Assembly: GCF_900101845.1 (NCBI RefSeq)
Contig: NZ_FNAM01000042.1
Location: 1-52,466 of the forward strand
DNA length: 52,466 nt
Direction: 5' to 3'
Source: Sporomusa acidovorans
GTDB taxonomy: Bacteria > Bacillota > Negativicutes > Sporomusales > Sporomusaceae
Part shown: piece after piece, positions 23,638 through 32,191 of the stretch
How positions within the stretch are numbered: position 1 is the stretch's first letter
Layout of the letters: each line of letters begins with the position of its first letter
The notes under the pieces: model-generated
Databases searched by the model: none
What the model saw: the letters and a program-made list of their open reading frames with translations, nothing else
What the model was told of the DNA's origin: nothing
Made by a program: the position numbers and the translations under genes

Positions 23638-24336
23638 TCACAATATTTTGTTCTTCTTCTTTTTATTCTGTATTACTTTTTTTACTGCTTCTAACATTTC
23701 CATTTTATGTTTCCGACTAAATTTTTCAATTTTTTCTAATGGTTCATGTGCCTTAAACATTTCTATTAAGGCTGCATGCTCATGTATAGACTCCTTCCCT
23801 CTATAGGGGACCAAAGTATATATAGATTTTCTTATCTGCATCATACGTTGCCATACATTTGCCAAAGTATTAATTAGATAACTATTGCCACAGCGATGAT
23901 AAATCATTTTGTGAAACTCAGCATTAAGCTCTCCAAATTCTTCCAACTGCAACTCATCCAAAGCCACAGCCATATCAGAATTTAACTGTTCCAACCTTTG
24001 AAAATCCGCTTGCGTTAAATGTTCCGATGCCATGGCAGTAGCAGCTCCATCCAAAATGGCCAAAAGAGTTTGATTCTCCTCATAATCCTTTTCGTCAACC
24101 ATTTTAACAACAGCCCCGCTATACGGAATCACTTGAATCAAATTTTCTGCTTCTAATTGTTGGATTGCCTCTCTCACAGGGATACTGCTTAACGCCAATT
24201 CTTTCTTTATATTATCAATGACAATCCGATATCCTGGTCCAAAAGTACCATTCAAAATGTTAGTACGAATATACTCATAAGCCTGTTCTTTTTTACTTAT
24301 TCTCTTGTTTTTTGTATTATTGATATTTTTTTCCAT
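23638..24336 (-). CDS. GntR family regulator, FCD subfamily (232 aa)
   Basis: Winged helix at residues about 12-75 (SKKEQAYEYIRTNILNGTFGPG, SSIPVREAIQQLEAENLIQ) and an FCD domain (LLAILDGAATAMA, LNAEFHKMIYHRCGN, ESIHEHAALIEMF), which binds an organic acid. It is the last gene of the transporter/dehydratase group and has its own promoter. The ATG at 24334-24336 lies 6 bases past a TATAAT box, so the transcript may begin at the start codon itself (leaderless). The other ATG, 15 bases upstream, overlaps the -10 box and cannot be used from that promoter. The C-terminus is very Lys-rich. Confidence 0.85.
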   Translation of the reverse strand: MEKNINNTKNKRISKKEQAYEYIRTNILNGTFGPGYRIVIDNIKKELALSSIPVREAIQQLEAENLIQVIPYSGAVVKMVDEKDYEENQTLLAILDGAATAMASEHLTQADFQRLEQLNSDMAVALDELQLEEFGELNAEFHKMIYHRCGNSYLINTLANVWQRMMQIRKSIYTLVPYRGKESIHEHAALIEMFKAHEPLEKIEKFSRKHKMEMLEAVKKVIQNKKKKNKIL

Positions 24337-24342
24337 AGCGTT

Positions 24343-24386
24343 ATTATACAATATGATATATTATTTGGCAATTAATATTATGTCAA
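24343..24386 (-). promoter_or_regulatory. Two overlapping promoters of the FCD regulator gene
   Basis: On the minus strand TTGACA (24381-24386) is 17 bases from TAATAT (24358-24363), and TTGCCA (24366-24371) is 17 bases from TATAAT (24343-24348). AATATGATATATT (24350-24362), a 5-3-5 palindrome, overlaps both and may be the operator. Confidence 0.7.
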
Positions 24387-24520
24387 GTACTTTATTTCCT
24401 GATTTTTTACATAGATTGTTCTGTATAAGTAATCAATCGCTGGTTTTTTCAGCATAATAAAAACTTTCTTACAACTATTTTATGTAAAATTTAAAAGGCT
24501 ACGGAAAATTCGTATGCTAA

Positions 24521-25021
24521 CTAAACAAAATTTCCATCGTCATTAAAGCACCACGTATATGGTTCGCTTAAAACTTCCAGTTGGGGATGCTCCATGACAT
24601 AATATCTTAAATTTTCCGATATTTCAATTTCTTCCATTGATAACATATTTTTAATTCTTACTATCGTAATATTTGCCTTATCCTCTTGATTGCTGCATTT
24701 AATGCATGCTTGAATCGCTTGTTTATCATTTTTTAATATGATTGGCATTTTCGCAGTACTTGTTACCGTGGTCGTTAAAGAATTGGCATAAGTCTGTTCA
24801 AAGTTAAATTTGCGGAAAGCCCGTTTGGTTGTATAATCACCCAAGCCTAATCCATTAGCTCCACCATGGGATTCTTTAGTAATATCAAGAATAGCCATAC
24901 GCTTAAATTGGGGTACACCGACTCCGGCAATATTTTCTACTACTGGTCGCGAAAAATGTTGCCGAACTTTTATAACCTTTGGTATCGGAATTAAAGCCAA
25001 TAATCGATCAATACTATTCAC
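24521..25021 (-). pseudogene. LarA-like (DUF2088-type) gene with an apparent internal deletion (166 aa left)
   Basis: The start (IPKVIKVRQHFSRPVVENI) resembles the N-terminus, and the rest (MAILDITKESHGGANGLG, DYTTKRAF, YANSLTTT) the C-terminus, of proteins of about 420 residues related to the LarA/DUF2088 group, as I remember them. The large middle, including the cofactor domain, is missing, while the frame stays open to TAA. This looks like an in-frame deletion remnant, or less likely a stand-alone domain. A GAGG lies 12 bases upstream of the ATG, which is rather far. It sits between the enolase-type dehydratase and the FCD regulator. The family match is from memory and not verified. Confidence 0.5.
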
Positions 25022-25124
25022 TATAATTTCCTCTTCCTTGTAAAGTAGACAGGCAAGCTCCTCTGGTTGATAACATGTTTATGTTGCCTGCAGAGAAGCT
25101 CACCTTTGATTTTTTACATACTGA

Positions 25125-26315
25125 TTATTCTACAGTTGCTACGACAGAAGCTTGTATCGTTTCTTCCGTTAATTCTTGACCAATACCTGGCAATTCCGGT
25201 ACGTCATAATAGCCATTTTGGGGTTGGTAATTATACTTACAAGACTTAGTATTAGCATCTAACAATGCATATCGATGCAATTCATGAATCTGAAAATTCG
25301 GAATAGCTGCTTCCATTTGCAAGGCTACCGCCGTAGAAATCGGGCCGCCGCACACATGGATTTGTACGGACACGTCGTATACATGCGCCATGTCACATAC
25401 TTTTTTAATTTCTGTAATACCGCCACAAGTACAAATATCCGGTTGAATAACATCAAGTGAACCATTTTCAAAAAACGGCCGATATCCCCAACGTGTATAA
25501 ATCCGTTCTCCCGCTGCTATCGGTATGTTTACATGATCGGCAACTTTTTTCATTTGTTTAGGATTCAGAGGCATTACCGGTTCTTCATAGTAGTATACAC
25601 CTAACTCCTCAATCATTTTACCGAATTGGATAGCGGCTGTGGTGTCGGTAAAAGAATGCATTTCCACAATAACATCGATTTTATTCCCTATTCTTTCCCG
25701 GACAGCCTTCAAACGATCATATCCGAGTCGCAATACACTGTCGGACAATACCCCGTTTAAATTACGCTGATTCCAATTTCCTTTATCATCCATGGCCAGT
25801 ACGTCAATTTTAATCGCATCATAACCGTCGGCAACTGCAATCGCGGCTGTTTCTGCATATTCTTCCGGCTTAACTAACATTGATTTTTGACTTCCCTTTC
25901 CCCAGCCAAATTGTAATTGGCTGGCATAAGCCCGAATTTTACTACGAGTCTTACCGCCTAAAAGTTGATATACCGGTGTTTGCAAAACCTTACCTTTAAT
26001 ATCCCACAACGCAATATCAATACCGCTCATGGCAGCAGTGACCACTGTTCCGCCACCTTGGCCCCAGAAAGTTTTCTTCTGCATCTTGTTCCATATTTCT
26101 TCATTATTGCGTGGGTCCATTCCGATAATTATGTTTGCTAAATCTTTTGCCATACCAAAACCAGCCGAAGCACCTACACCATAGGCTAACCCAACTTCCC
26201 CGAATCCGGAAATACCTTCATCTGTATTGATTTTTACTACCACCGGGCGCCACTTGCTTGTTGCTGACGCAAAATCATTCGCTACATCAATAATGTCAAC
26301 ATTAGTAATCTTCAT
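25125..26315 (-). CDS. Mandelate racemase/enolase superfamily sugar-acid dehydratase (396 aa)
   Basis: Magnesium-dependent enolase-superfamily enzyme with an alpha/beta N-terminal capping domain and TIM barrel. Seen: KID (169-171, catalytic Lys), first metal ligand E218 in EMH, second E244/E245 in YEEP, third E270 in GER, and His320 in HVCGGP, which in MR-group enzymes acts as the second base. The Glu at the first ligand position, rather than the more common Asp, is notable. It probably dehydrates an aldonic or aldaric acid to a 2-keto-3-deoxy acid. The ATG follows GGAGAG. It lies 61 bases after the MFS transporter gene. A paralogue lies at 49383-50570. Confidence 0.88.
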   Translation of the reverse strand: MKITNVDIIDVANDFASATSKWRPVVVKINTDEGISGFGEVGLAYGVGASAGFGMAKDLANIIIGMDPRNNEEIWNKMQKKTFWGQGGGTVVTAAMSGIDIALWDIKGKVLQTPVYQLLGGKTRSKIRAYASQLQFGWGKGSQKSMLVKPEEYAETAAIAVADGYDAIKIDVLAMDDKGNWNQRNLNGVLSDSVLRLGYDRLKAVRERIGNKIDVIVEMHSFTDTTAAIQFGKMIEELGVYYYEEPVMPLNPKQMKKVADHVNIPIAAGERIYTRWGYRPFFENGSLDVIQPDICTCGGITEIKKVCDMAHVYDVSVQIHVCGGPISTAVALQMEAAIPNFQIHELHRYALLDANTKSCKYNYQPQNGYYDVPELPGIGQELTEETIQASVVATVE

Positions 26316-26376
26316 ATAAATCTCTCCTTTTTTAACTTAAAATATATAATTCACTAACAGGCTGTATTAACACAAT

Positions 26377-27654
26377 TTAATACTTTTTAATTGTCAAGAA
26401 TGATGACACGCATATGGCTAATAAACCAGCGGCGACTAAACAATACAAGCCACTATCGTAACTTCCAAATAAGCTGATAAAAAAGCCGATTATAACTGGT
26501 GATAAAGCAGAGAATCCTGTAGAAATACCGTTCATTGTACCACCTGCGGTTGATAAAACTTTAGAAGGAACAAGTCCCTGCAGCAAAGTCCATGCCGAAG
26601 ATGTAGCCATAGAATTAAAGCCAACCGCCAAGGCTAAACAAATAGCAGACGGATATTTTCCGGCTATCGCGGTTGTAGTGTACATAAAAAAGGTCCCCAA
26701 AATCATACTAACTAGCAGTAATGGTGCACAGCGACCAATTTTATCGTTAATAAAACCGTTTATCGCTTTAGTAAAAATATTTACAATAAAAGGCAATGAT
26801 GCAATCCATCCCATTTCAGCCCAGGAAAATCCCTTAGCGACCTTTAAGTAAGCCGGTATCCAAGAAACTAAACCCCAATAATTGAATTGCAAACACATAT
26901 ACCAGACAACCAAGAACCAATAATGCGGATTTTTTGATATTATTTTTAAACGATGAATCAGGGAAAGCTTCTCTTTGTCATTGGTGTTATCTTGCTTTTC
27001 TTCCATACCTGCTTCGATATATGTCAATTCCGCTTTATTGACTTTCTTGCTTTGTTGTGGTTTATCCGTTGTATGAAACCAAAACAGCCATAATGGTATC
27101 AATGTAAGCACAAAACAAAGATAAAAATTAGCGCGCCAGCCGTAATGAGCAATAATAGCGGTCAACAATGGCATGGCAATAGCCGGAGCAACTGATTGTC
27201 CAATAATCCAGCTGGCATTGGCACGTCCCCGTTCCTGAACAGGGATCCAATGCCGTACATACACGCTTTGCTGCGGATAATACATGCCTTCGCCTATTCC
27301 CAATATCATTCGCCCTATGATCAAAACCATAAATGTCGTAGCAATACCACTCAAAAAAATAGATATCAGCATTAAAACAATACAAATACACATCATCTTT
27401 CGCGGACCGATCAAATCGCCTAATGGGGCTAATGTTATATTAGCAAGACCATAAACAGCTAAAAATGCCGACATCATTAAACCAATCTGAACGGGTTGAC
27501 CTTTTATTCCCATTTCCATAAGAAATGGGTCATTTGCTGCTAAAACAGAAACATTTACCCTATCAACGAAGGCAACTGCAATACCAATAAACAGTACAAA
27601 GATCATTAAAAACCGTCGCCTAGTCGGTTTTTCTTCTAAGACATTTTCCTGCAC
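26377..27654 (-). CDS. MFS transporter, anion:cation symporter (ACS) family (425 aa)
   Basis: Twelve-helix major facilitator of the group that imports hexuronates, galactonate and glucarate. Seen: AVAFVDRVNVSVLA in helix 1, LAPLGDLIGPRK in the helix 2-3 loop, and GIGEGMYYPQQSVYVRHWIPVQERGRANASW, the family signature of substrate entry. The GTG at 27652-27654 is the best start because GGGAGGT lies 6 bases upstream. The ATG at 27697-27699 lies inside a palindrome downstream of the promoter. It is the first gene of an operon with the enolase-type dehydratase. Confidence 0.88.
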   Translation of the reverse strand: MQENVLEEKPTRRRFLMIFVLFIGIAVAFVDRVNVSVLAANDPFLMEMGIKGQPVQIGLMMSAFLAVYGLANITLAPLGDLIGPRKMMCICIVLMLISIFLSGIATTFMVLIIGRMILGIGEGMYYPQQSVYVRHWIPVQERGRANASWIIGQSVAPAIAMPLLTAIIAHYGWRANFYLCFVLTLIPLWLFWFHTTDKPQQSKKVNKAELTYIEAGMEEKQDNTNDKEKLSLIHRLKIISKNPHYWFLVVWYMCLQFNYWGLVSWIPAYLKVAKGFSWAEMGWIASLPFIVNIFTKAINGFINDKIGRCAPLLLVSMILGTFFMYTTTAIAGKYPSAICLALAVGFNSMATSSAWTLLQGLVPSKVLSTAGGTMNGISTGFSALSPVIIGFFISLFGSYDSGLYCLVAAGLLAICVSSFLTIKKY

Positions 27655-27690
27655 TTTTCTACCTCCCATATCCAACTTTTTGAGCTCTTT

Positions 27691-27747
27691 TAAAATCATA
27701 TATGATTTTATATATTTTATTTTATATGTTTTAATATATTATGTCAA
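27691..27747 (-). promoter_or_regulatory. Promoter and operator of the MFS/dehydratase operon
   Basis: On the minus strand TTGACA (27742-27747) and TAAAAT (27719-27724) are 17 bases apart. Just downstream TAAAATCATATATGATTTTA (27691-27710) is a perfect 20-bp palindrome covering the start of transcription, a likely repressor site. Confidence 0.75.
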
Positions 27748-27825
27748 TGTATTATTTTAAAATTCAGGCAAAATAGGATGTAATAAATAAACGTATTAGA
27801 TATGTTAGCCTCATAACTACGAACA

Positions 27826-27863
27826 AAATCCCGCTTTCTGGCTTTCCGCCTGAAACGGGATTT
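27826..27863. terminator. Hairpin in the gap between MCP and MFS genes
   Basis: AAATCCCG (27826-27833) and CGGGATTT (27856-27863) form an 8-bp stem around a 22-base loop containing GGC/GCC pairs. It may be a second-stage terminator for the chemoreceptor transcript. Confidence 0.4.
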
Positions 27864-27938
27864 GTCTAAAAAGTCATCTATCAGTTTATTCCATAAGATG
27901 ATTTGCGCTGTTTCATCCATCGATTATTAGAAAGAAAC

Positions 27939-27978
27939 AAGGGCTGAGATCCTTAAAAAATAACGGATTTCAGCCCTT
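27939..27978 (-). terminator. Rho-independent terminator of the chemoreceptor gene
   Basis: AAGGGCTGAGATCC and GGATTTCAGCCCTT form a 14-bp stem with one mismatch and a 12-base loop. On the minus strand GTTTCTTT follows. Confidence 0.75.
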
Positions 27979-27990
27979 TTCCATCATATA

Positions 27991-29949
27991 CTAAACCCGA
28001 AACCGGCTAACGGCTGCTTGAAGATCCTGCGCCAGTCTGGCGAGACTCTGGCTGGATGATGCAATTTCTTCCATAGAGGCTGATTGTTCTTCTGTAGCAG
28101 CCGACACTGTCTGAGCTTGTCCAACCGCTGTTTTACTGTGTCCGTCGATTTCCCTCACTGATGCTACAATCTGCTGACTGCCACTAGCTATCTGTTGCAT
28201 AACAGCAGAAGCCTCTTTTACCTGTTCAGATACTTGCATTACTAGCGTTGTAATTTCTTCAAATGCTTTGCCTGCGGCGGTAACAACCTCTGTTCCAACC
28301 TTGACATCATGTGTTCCTGCGTCCATGACAACAACTGCTTTATCTGTATCCCCCTGAATTTCACTAATCAGGGTAGCAATTTGCTTTGCCGCCTCTTGGG
28401 ATTGCTCCGCCAGCTTACGAACTTCTTCCGCTACTACAGCAAAACCTCTTCCCTGTTCCCCTGCTCTGGCTGCTTCAATCGCGGCGTTAAGCGCCAATAA
28501 ATTTGTCTGTCCGGCGATACCTGATATTGTGTCCACAATCTGCCCAATTTCTTTAGATCTTTCGCCCAATCTAGCAACGACCTGTGCGGAATTGTTAACC
28601 GTTTGTTCGATGTGAGTCATCTGATTAACGGCTTTTTCTACCGCTGCATTCCCTTCTTTTGCTGTGTCGGCAGCTTTCGCTGAATGCTCGGCTACCTGAT
28701 TGGAACTAGCTGCTGCTTGCTGAATACCGGCTGACATCTGTGCTACCACAGAGGATGTTTCATTTACGGCCTTTAATTGCTTTTCTGCACCCTCGGCCAC
28801 ATTGCTAATGGCTCCGGCTACCTGGTTAACAGCCTGAGCCGACTGTTCGGCGGTGGCAGTCAGTTGTTCGGAAGCTGCCGCTACCTTCTCGGCGTTTCCT
28901 TGTACCAGGCTTATCAACGTTCGCAAATTATCCACCATCGCGTCAAAAGCCTTCGCCATAAGCCCGATTTCATCCTTGGACGTAAAGTTGGACTTCTGGG
29001 TAAGATCACCCTCCGCTACCTTGCTTGCCAACTGATGAATCCGGAGAATCGGGGCAGTAAAGCGTGAAGCGCTAAACATTACAAATAACCCGACAATGAT
29101 TAGCACAACAGCAGAAACTATACCCAGAACCAGTAATAACGAATTCGTTTTGGCGGTAATCACCGAATACGGCTTCTCCATGCAAATCAGCCACCCGGTC
29201 CGCTTGTCAAAAATATAGGCAACCAATTTCTTGCCGCCGGCTTTATCCTCAATGGTTGCAATGCCGTCTTTCTTCTCGGCCAACGCTGTTTTCACATAAG
29301 TAAGCTGACTCATATCGGTACGCTCTGCTACGATCTGGGCATCCGGGTGAGCCAAGATCTTGCCGGTGCTGTCAATGACATACGCCGTACTGCCGTCGGT
29401 GGAAAACGTAGTCACGAATTCACTCAGCTTCGACAAAACGATCGTTGCCTGCATCAGTCCGACAACTTTCCCATCTCCGCCAGTGCGAACCGGAGTCTCC
29501 AGATTGACGACTAAACGACTGCCGTTTTTGCTAAAAATAACCTCTGATATTATATCCTTTCCGACAATCGCATCACGAAAAAACTCCCGCGCCTTAACAC
29601 TGATCAAGGGAAAATCATCGCCCCGTGCAAGCATATTGCCCTGCTGGTCAATCAATGTAAACGTATAGTCGGGATATCCCTTTTGGACTTGTATTAAAAA
29701 TTCTCTTGTCTGAGCCGGATCCATCGCCTGGATTGACTGCTGCTGCGCCGCAGTTTTTATCACAGTAAATGGAGTATCCAAATAGGCGTCGATTTGCAGT
29801 TTAATCTCCTTGGTCAGTTCCTGGCAGGTTGCTACTGCCTCTTCTTCCATGGACTTACTCAAAAACCAGCTGGAAATTACAGACAGAAGAATCAGCGGAA
29901 CGACCGTCAATAACAGCATCATCAGGATTAATTTCTTCTTAATGCTCAA
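27991..29949 (-). CDS. Methyl-accepting chemotaxis protein with double-Cache sensor (652 aa)
   Basis: Membrane chemoreceptor. Helix 1 is at residues about 8-30, then an extracytoplasmic dCache sensor (30-275; contains YTFTLIDQQGNMLARGDDFP and GWLICMEKPYS), helix 2 (275-300), HAMP (300-355, FTAPILRIHQLASKVAEGDLT) and the methyl-accepting signalling domain. The domain ends in the kinase-contact hairpin around GIAGQTNLLALNAAIEAARAGE. dCache domains bind amino or organic acids. Its promoter region resembles that of the nearby MFS operon, so it may steer cells toward the same acid. No CheW-binding pentapeptide tail is seen. Confidence 0.93.
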   Translation of the reverse strand: MSIKKKLILMMLLLTVVPLILLSVISSWFLSKSMEEEAVATCQELTKEIKLQIDAYLDTPFTVIKTAAQQQSIQAMDPAQTREFLIQVQKGYPDYTFTLIDQQGNMLARGDDFPLISVKAREFFRDAIVGKDIISEVIFSKNGSRLVVNLETPVRTGGDGKVVGLMQATIVLSKLSEFVTTFSTDGSTAYVIDSTGKILAHPDAQIVAERTDMSQLTYVKTALAEKKDGIATIEDKAGGKKLVAYIFDKRTGWLICMEKPYSVITAKTNSLLLVLGIVSAVVLIIVGLFVMFSASRFTAPILRIHQLASKVAEGDLTQKSNFTSKDEIGLMAKAFDAMVDNLRTLISLVQGNAEKVAAASEQLTATAEQSAQAVNQVAGAISNVAEGAEKQLKAVNETSSVVAQMSAGIQQAAASSNQVAEHSAKAADTAKEGNAAVEKAVNQMTHIEQTVNNSAQVVARLGERSKEIGQIVDTISGIAGQTNLLALNAAIEAARAGEQGRGFAVVAEEVRKLAEQSQEAAKQIATLISEIQGDTDKAVVVMDAGTHDVKVGTEVVTAAGKAFEEITTLVMQVSEQVKEASAVMQQIASGSQQIVASVREIDGHSKTAVGQAQTVSAATEEQSASMEEIASSSQSLARLAQDLQAAVSRFRV

Positions 29950-30168
29950 TTATCATTCCTCCCAGATCGTATAAAATTATGCTAAACAAGCATTTATGAC
30001 AGTGATTCACCCTATCATCACTACAGTAAGCGTAAAAAACTTCCCCACCTTTTATACCAGCATTTCTCGGCTTATAGTAATGCATTACGTGTTTTTGTTA
30101 AATCTTTTCTCCCTTTCGCTTGGTAACTTCGCGATTTGCGTAGCATATGGTTTTTAATTATATATATT

Positions 30169-30197
30169 ATGATATATTATTTTATATATTATTTCAA
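30169..30197 (-). promoter_or_regulatory. Probable promoter upstream of the chemoreceptor gene
   Basis: On the minus strand TTGAAA (30192-30197) and TATCAT (30169-30174) are 17 bases apart, in AT-rich DNA very like the promoters at 24343-24386 and 27719-27747. It implies a 5' leader of about 210 bases. That 520-base gap holds no other gene. Confidence 0.5.
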
Positions 30198-30362
30198 TGT
30201 TTACTTTTTTCAGCCTTAGTTATTAACTTAAAGATTGTGTATTGGGGCAGCGACCTCCGCAAGCCCTGTGAGCACAAAAGACAAAACCGGCGCCCCGTTT
30301 CCCCCATTGACCGGCAATAGGTGGAATATCATGAAATAAATAAAAATTTAGTGTATAATAAT

Positions 30363-30373
30363 TTGTACGACAA
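30363..30373. promoter_or_regulatory. FCD/GntR-type operator upstream of the 30469 regulator
   Basis: TTGTACGACAA fits the FCD half-site layout TNGT-N3-ACNA perfectly and lies about 95 bases before the regulator's start, next to a TATAAT. A second palindrome, CGATACGGTATCG, lies at 30424-30436, nearer the start. Confidence 0.6.
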
Positions 30374-30468
30374 GTGATAGTAAGGTAACAACTATGTGGA
30401 AGAATTGGAATATTAAAAAATTACGATACGGTATCGCTCAAACTAAATAATTCGGATTGGAGATTGCT

Positions 30469-31155
30469 ATGAAGCAAAGGAAAACTATCGCTCAGCAAAT
30501 AGCTGCTAAATTATATAAGCAAATTCATGATGAAAATAAATACAGTATAGGCGAAAAGCTTCCTACTGAGAGGGATTTAGTTGATGAATTTAATGTAAGT
30601 CGAAACTCTGTGCGTGAAGCAATTAAAATATTAGCCACAAAGGGCATTGTGACGGTAAGACATGGCTCCGGGATCTATGTTCATGATGTAAATTTCCAAA
30701 ACGGTTTTGATAGCTTGAGAAAAAAATCCCTAGAATTAAACAATATCTATGAATTTAGAATTATATATGAGCCTGAAATTGCCAGATTGGCTACCCAAAG
30801 AGCAACAAATGAGGAAATTCAACAAATTATACAATGCGCCGAAGAAATTGTTACTTTAGTGGATGCCAATGAGCCTTATTATAAAAAGGATGAGGAATTT
30901 CATAGTCTAATTGCGAAAGCTACCCATAACGACGTGATTATAGAACTAGTTCCTTTAATTATGTCGTTTGTAGTGAGTGGTATCCTTATTTCCAATGCTA
31001 ACGGCGGTGTTCAGATTTCCAGTAATAATGCCCGTGAGGGGCATATGGCCATAGCCAAATTTATCGCAGCGCGTGATGAAATGGGTGCCTATTCCGCTAT
31101 GCGCATTCATTTAGAAATAAACCAAAAGTTTATTCGGGAAGTTAATAATCTATAA
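30469..31155 (+). CDS. GntR family regulator, FCD subfamily (228 aa)
   Basis: DNA-binding domain at residues 1-72 (MKQRKTIAQQIAAKLYKQI, then GEKLPTERDLVDEFNVSRNS and GSGIYVHD) and an FCD domain (YEFRIIYEPEIARLATQRA, DEEFHSLIAKATHND, HMAIAKFIAARDEMGAYSAMRIHLE) like those of LldR/PdhR/FadR relatives. The ATG at 30469 has GGAG 6 bases upstream; a TTG four codons earlier is weaker. It is convergent with the panB operon. The TTGGT-N3-ACCAA sites in front of that operon match this subfamily, so it is the best candidate for its regulator. Confidence 0.88.
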   Translation: MKQRKTIAQQIAAKLYKQIHDENKYSIGEKLPTERDLVDEFNVSRNSVREAIKILATKGIVTVRHGSGIYVHDVNFQNGFDSLRKKSLELNNIYEFRIIYEPEIARLATQRATNEEIQQIIQCAEEIVTLVDANEPYYKKDEEFHSLIAKATHNDVIIELVPLIMSFVVSGILISNANGGVQISSNNAREGHMAIAKFIAARDEMGAYSAMRIHLEINQKFIREVNNL

Positions 31156-31182
31156 TTCAATATGTAAATATTTAAAAGAAAA

Positions 31183-31240
31183 CAATTGAGGCCATACCGC
31201 ATCAAGCAATGAATTGCTTGATGCGGTATGGCCTCAATTG
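31183..31240 (-). terminator. 58-bp perfect hairpin between gntR and panB
   Basis: A 28-bp arm beginning CAATTGAGGCCATACCGCAT is repeated exactly inverted after only two bases. On the minus strand it is followed by TTTTCTTTTAAA, so it would terminate the cyclase-panE-panB transcript; it also lies 28 bases after the gntR stop. The stem is far longer than ordinary terminators. Confidence 0.8.
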
Positions 31241-31285
31241 CTGTCTTACCTTGCAGCCTGAGCAGACAGTTTTGGGTTAGTAATT

Positions 31286-32119
31286 TTAATATAATTTGGG
31301 AATATCAACAGCCTTATTAAAGCTATATTCAGGAGACGGGAAACTTCCATTCAAAGTTTCCTCATGGAATAAGTTTAACCCATCGACCATCGCTTTACGG
31401 ATCTGGGCAAATTGTTTTACAAATTTAGGTTTAAAATCTCCGTACATGCCTAGTAAGTCTTGTGTTACCAGTACTTGACAGTCAACATCGGGACCTGCCC
31501 CAATGCCCAGGACCGGAATTCTAAGTGCCTGGGTTAATTCCTTAGCGACAACGCTCGGAACACATTCAACCACAATCGAAAACGCGCCGGCTGCTTCGAT
31601 AGCTTTGGCATCTTCTATAAGTTTGCGAGCGCTCTCCGGGGTTCCGCCCTGGACCCTAAATCCACCAAGCGATGTGGACGTCTGAGGAGTCAGACCGATA
31701 TGGCCCATTACCGGGATTCCGGCCTTTACCATCCTGGCAATGGTGGGAGCCAGGTCGACACCGCCTTCTAGTTTGATACAATCGCAATTTGTTTCCATGA
31801 GCATACGACTTGCATTGGCAATAGCCTGTTCCGCACTGACATTGTATGAACCAAATGGCATATCCCCGGCGATAAATGTATTGGGAGCTCCTTTTACTAC
31901 GGGCTTGATATGATGAATCATATCTTCCATGGTAACGCCAACCGTACTTTTATACCCCAACATAACCATTGCCAGGGAATCACCGACCAGAATCACTTCG
32001 CACTCACTTTCATCAACAATGGATGCCATGGTATAGTCATAAGCAGTTACATAGGTAAACTTACGGCCTTCTTCCTTGTAGGTCTGAAAATCTGAAATCG
32101 TCATTTTCTTTTTTGTCAT
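31286..32119 (-). CDS. panB: 3-methyl-2-oxobutanoate hydroxymethyltransferase (277 aa)
   Basis: PanB joins ketoisovalerate and the one-carbon unit of methylene-tetrahydrofolate to give ketopantoate; the reaction is reversible. Seen: the TIM-barrel start MTISDFQTYKEEGRKFTYVTAYD, the magnesium ligands in VGDSLAMV and AGDMPFGSY, KLEGG, and the catalytic ECVPS. Length is close to usual. The ATG follows AAGGAGG. It is the last gene of a cyclase-panE-panB operon. No panC or panD is present, and the operon has GntR-type operators, which is unusual for vitamin biosynthesis. Confidence 0.9.
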   Translation of the reverse strand: MTKKKMTISDFQTYKEEGRKFTYVTAYDYTMASIVDESECEVILVGDSLAMVMLGYKSTVGVTMEDMIHHIKPVVKGAPNTFIAGDMPFGSYNVSAEQAIANASRMLMETNCDCIKLEGGVDLAPTIARMVKAGIPVMGHIGLTPQTSTSLGGFRVQGGTPESARKLIEDAKAIEAAGAFSIVVECVPSVVAKELTQALRIPVLGIGAGPDVDCQVLVTQDLLGMYGDFKPKFVKQFAQIRKAMVDGLNLFHEETLNGSFPSPEYSFNKAVDIPKLY

Positions 32120-32191
32120 ACTATTACCTCCTTGAGAATTTTCTTCAGCAATCATTTTTATTATTTCATTTTAGCAAATCTCCGCAATCTG

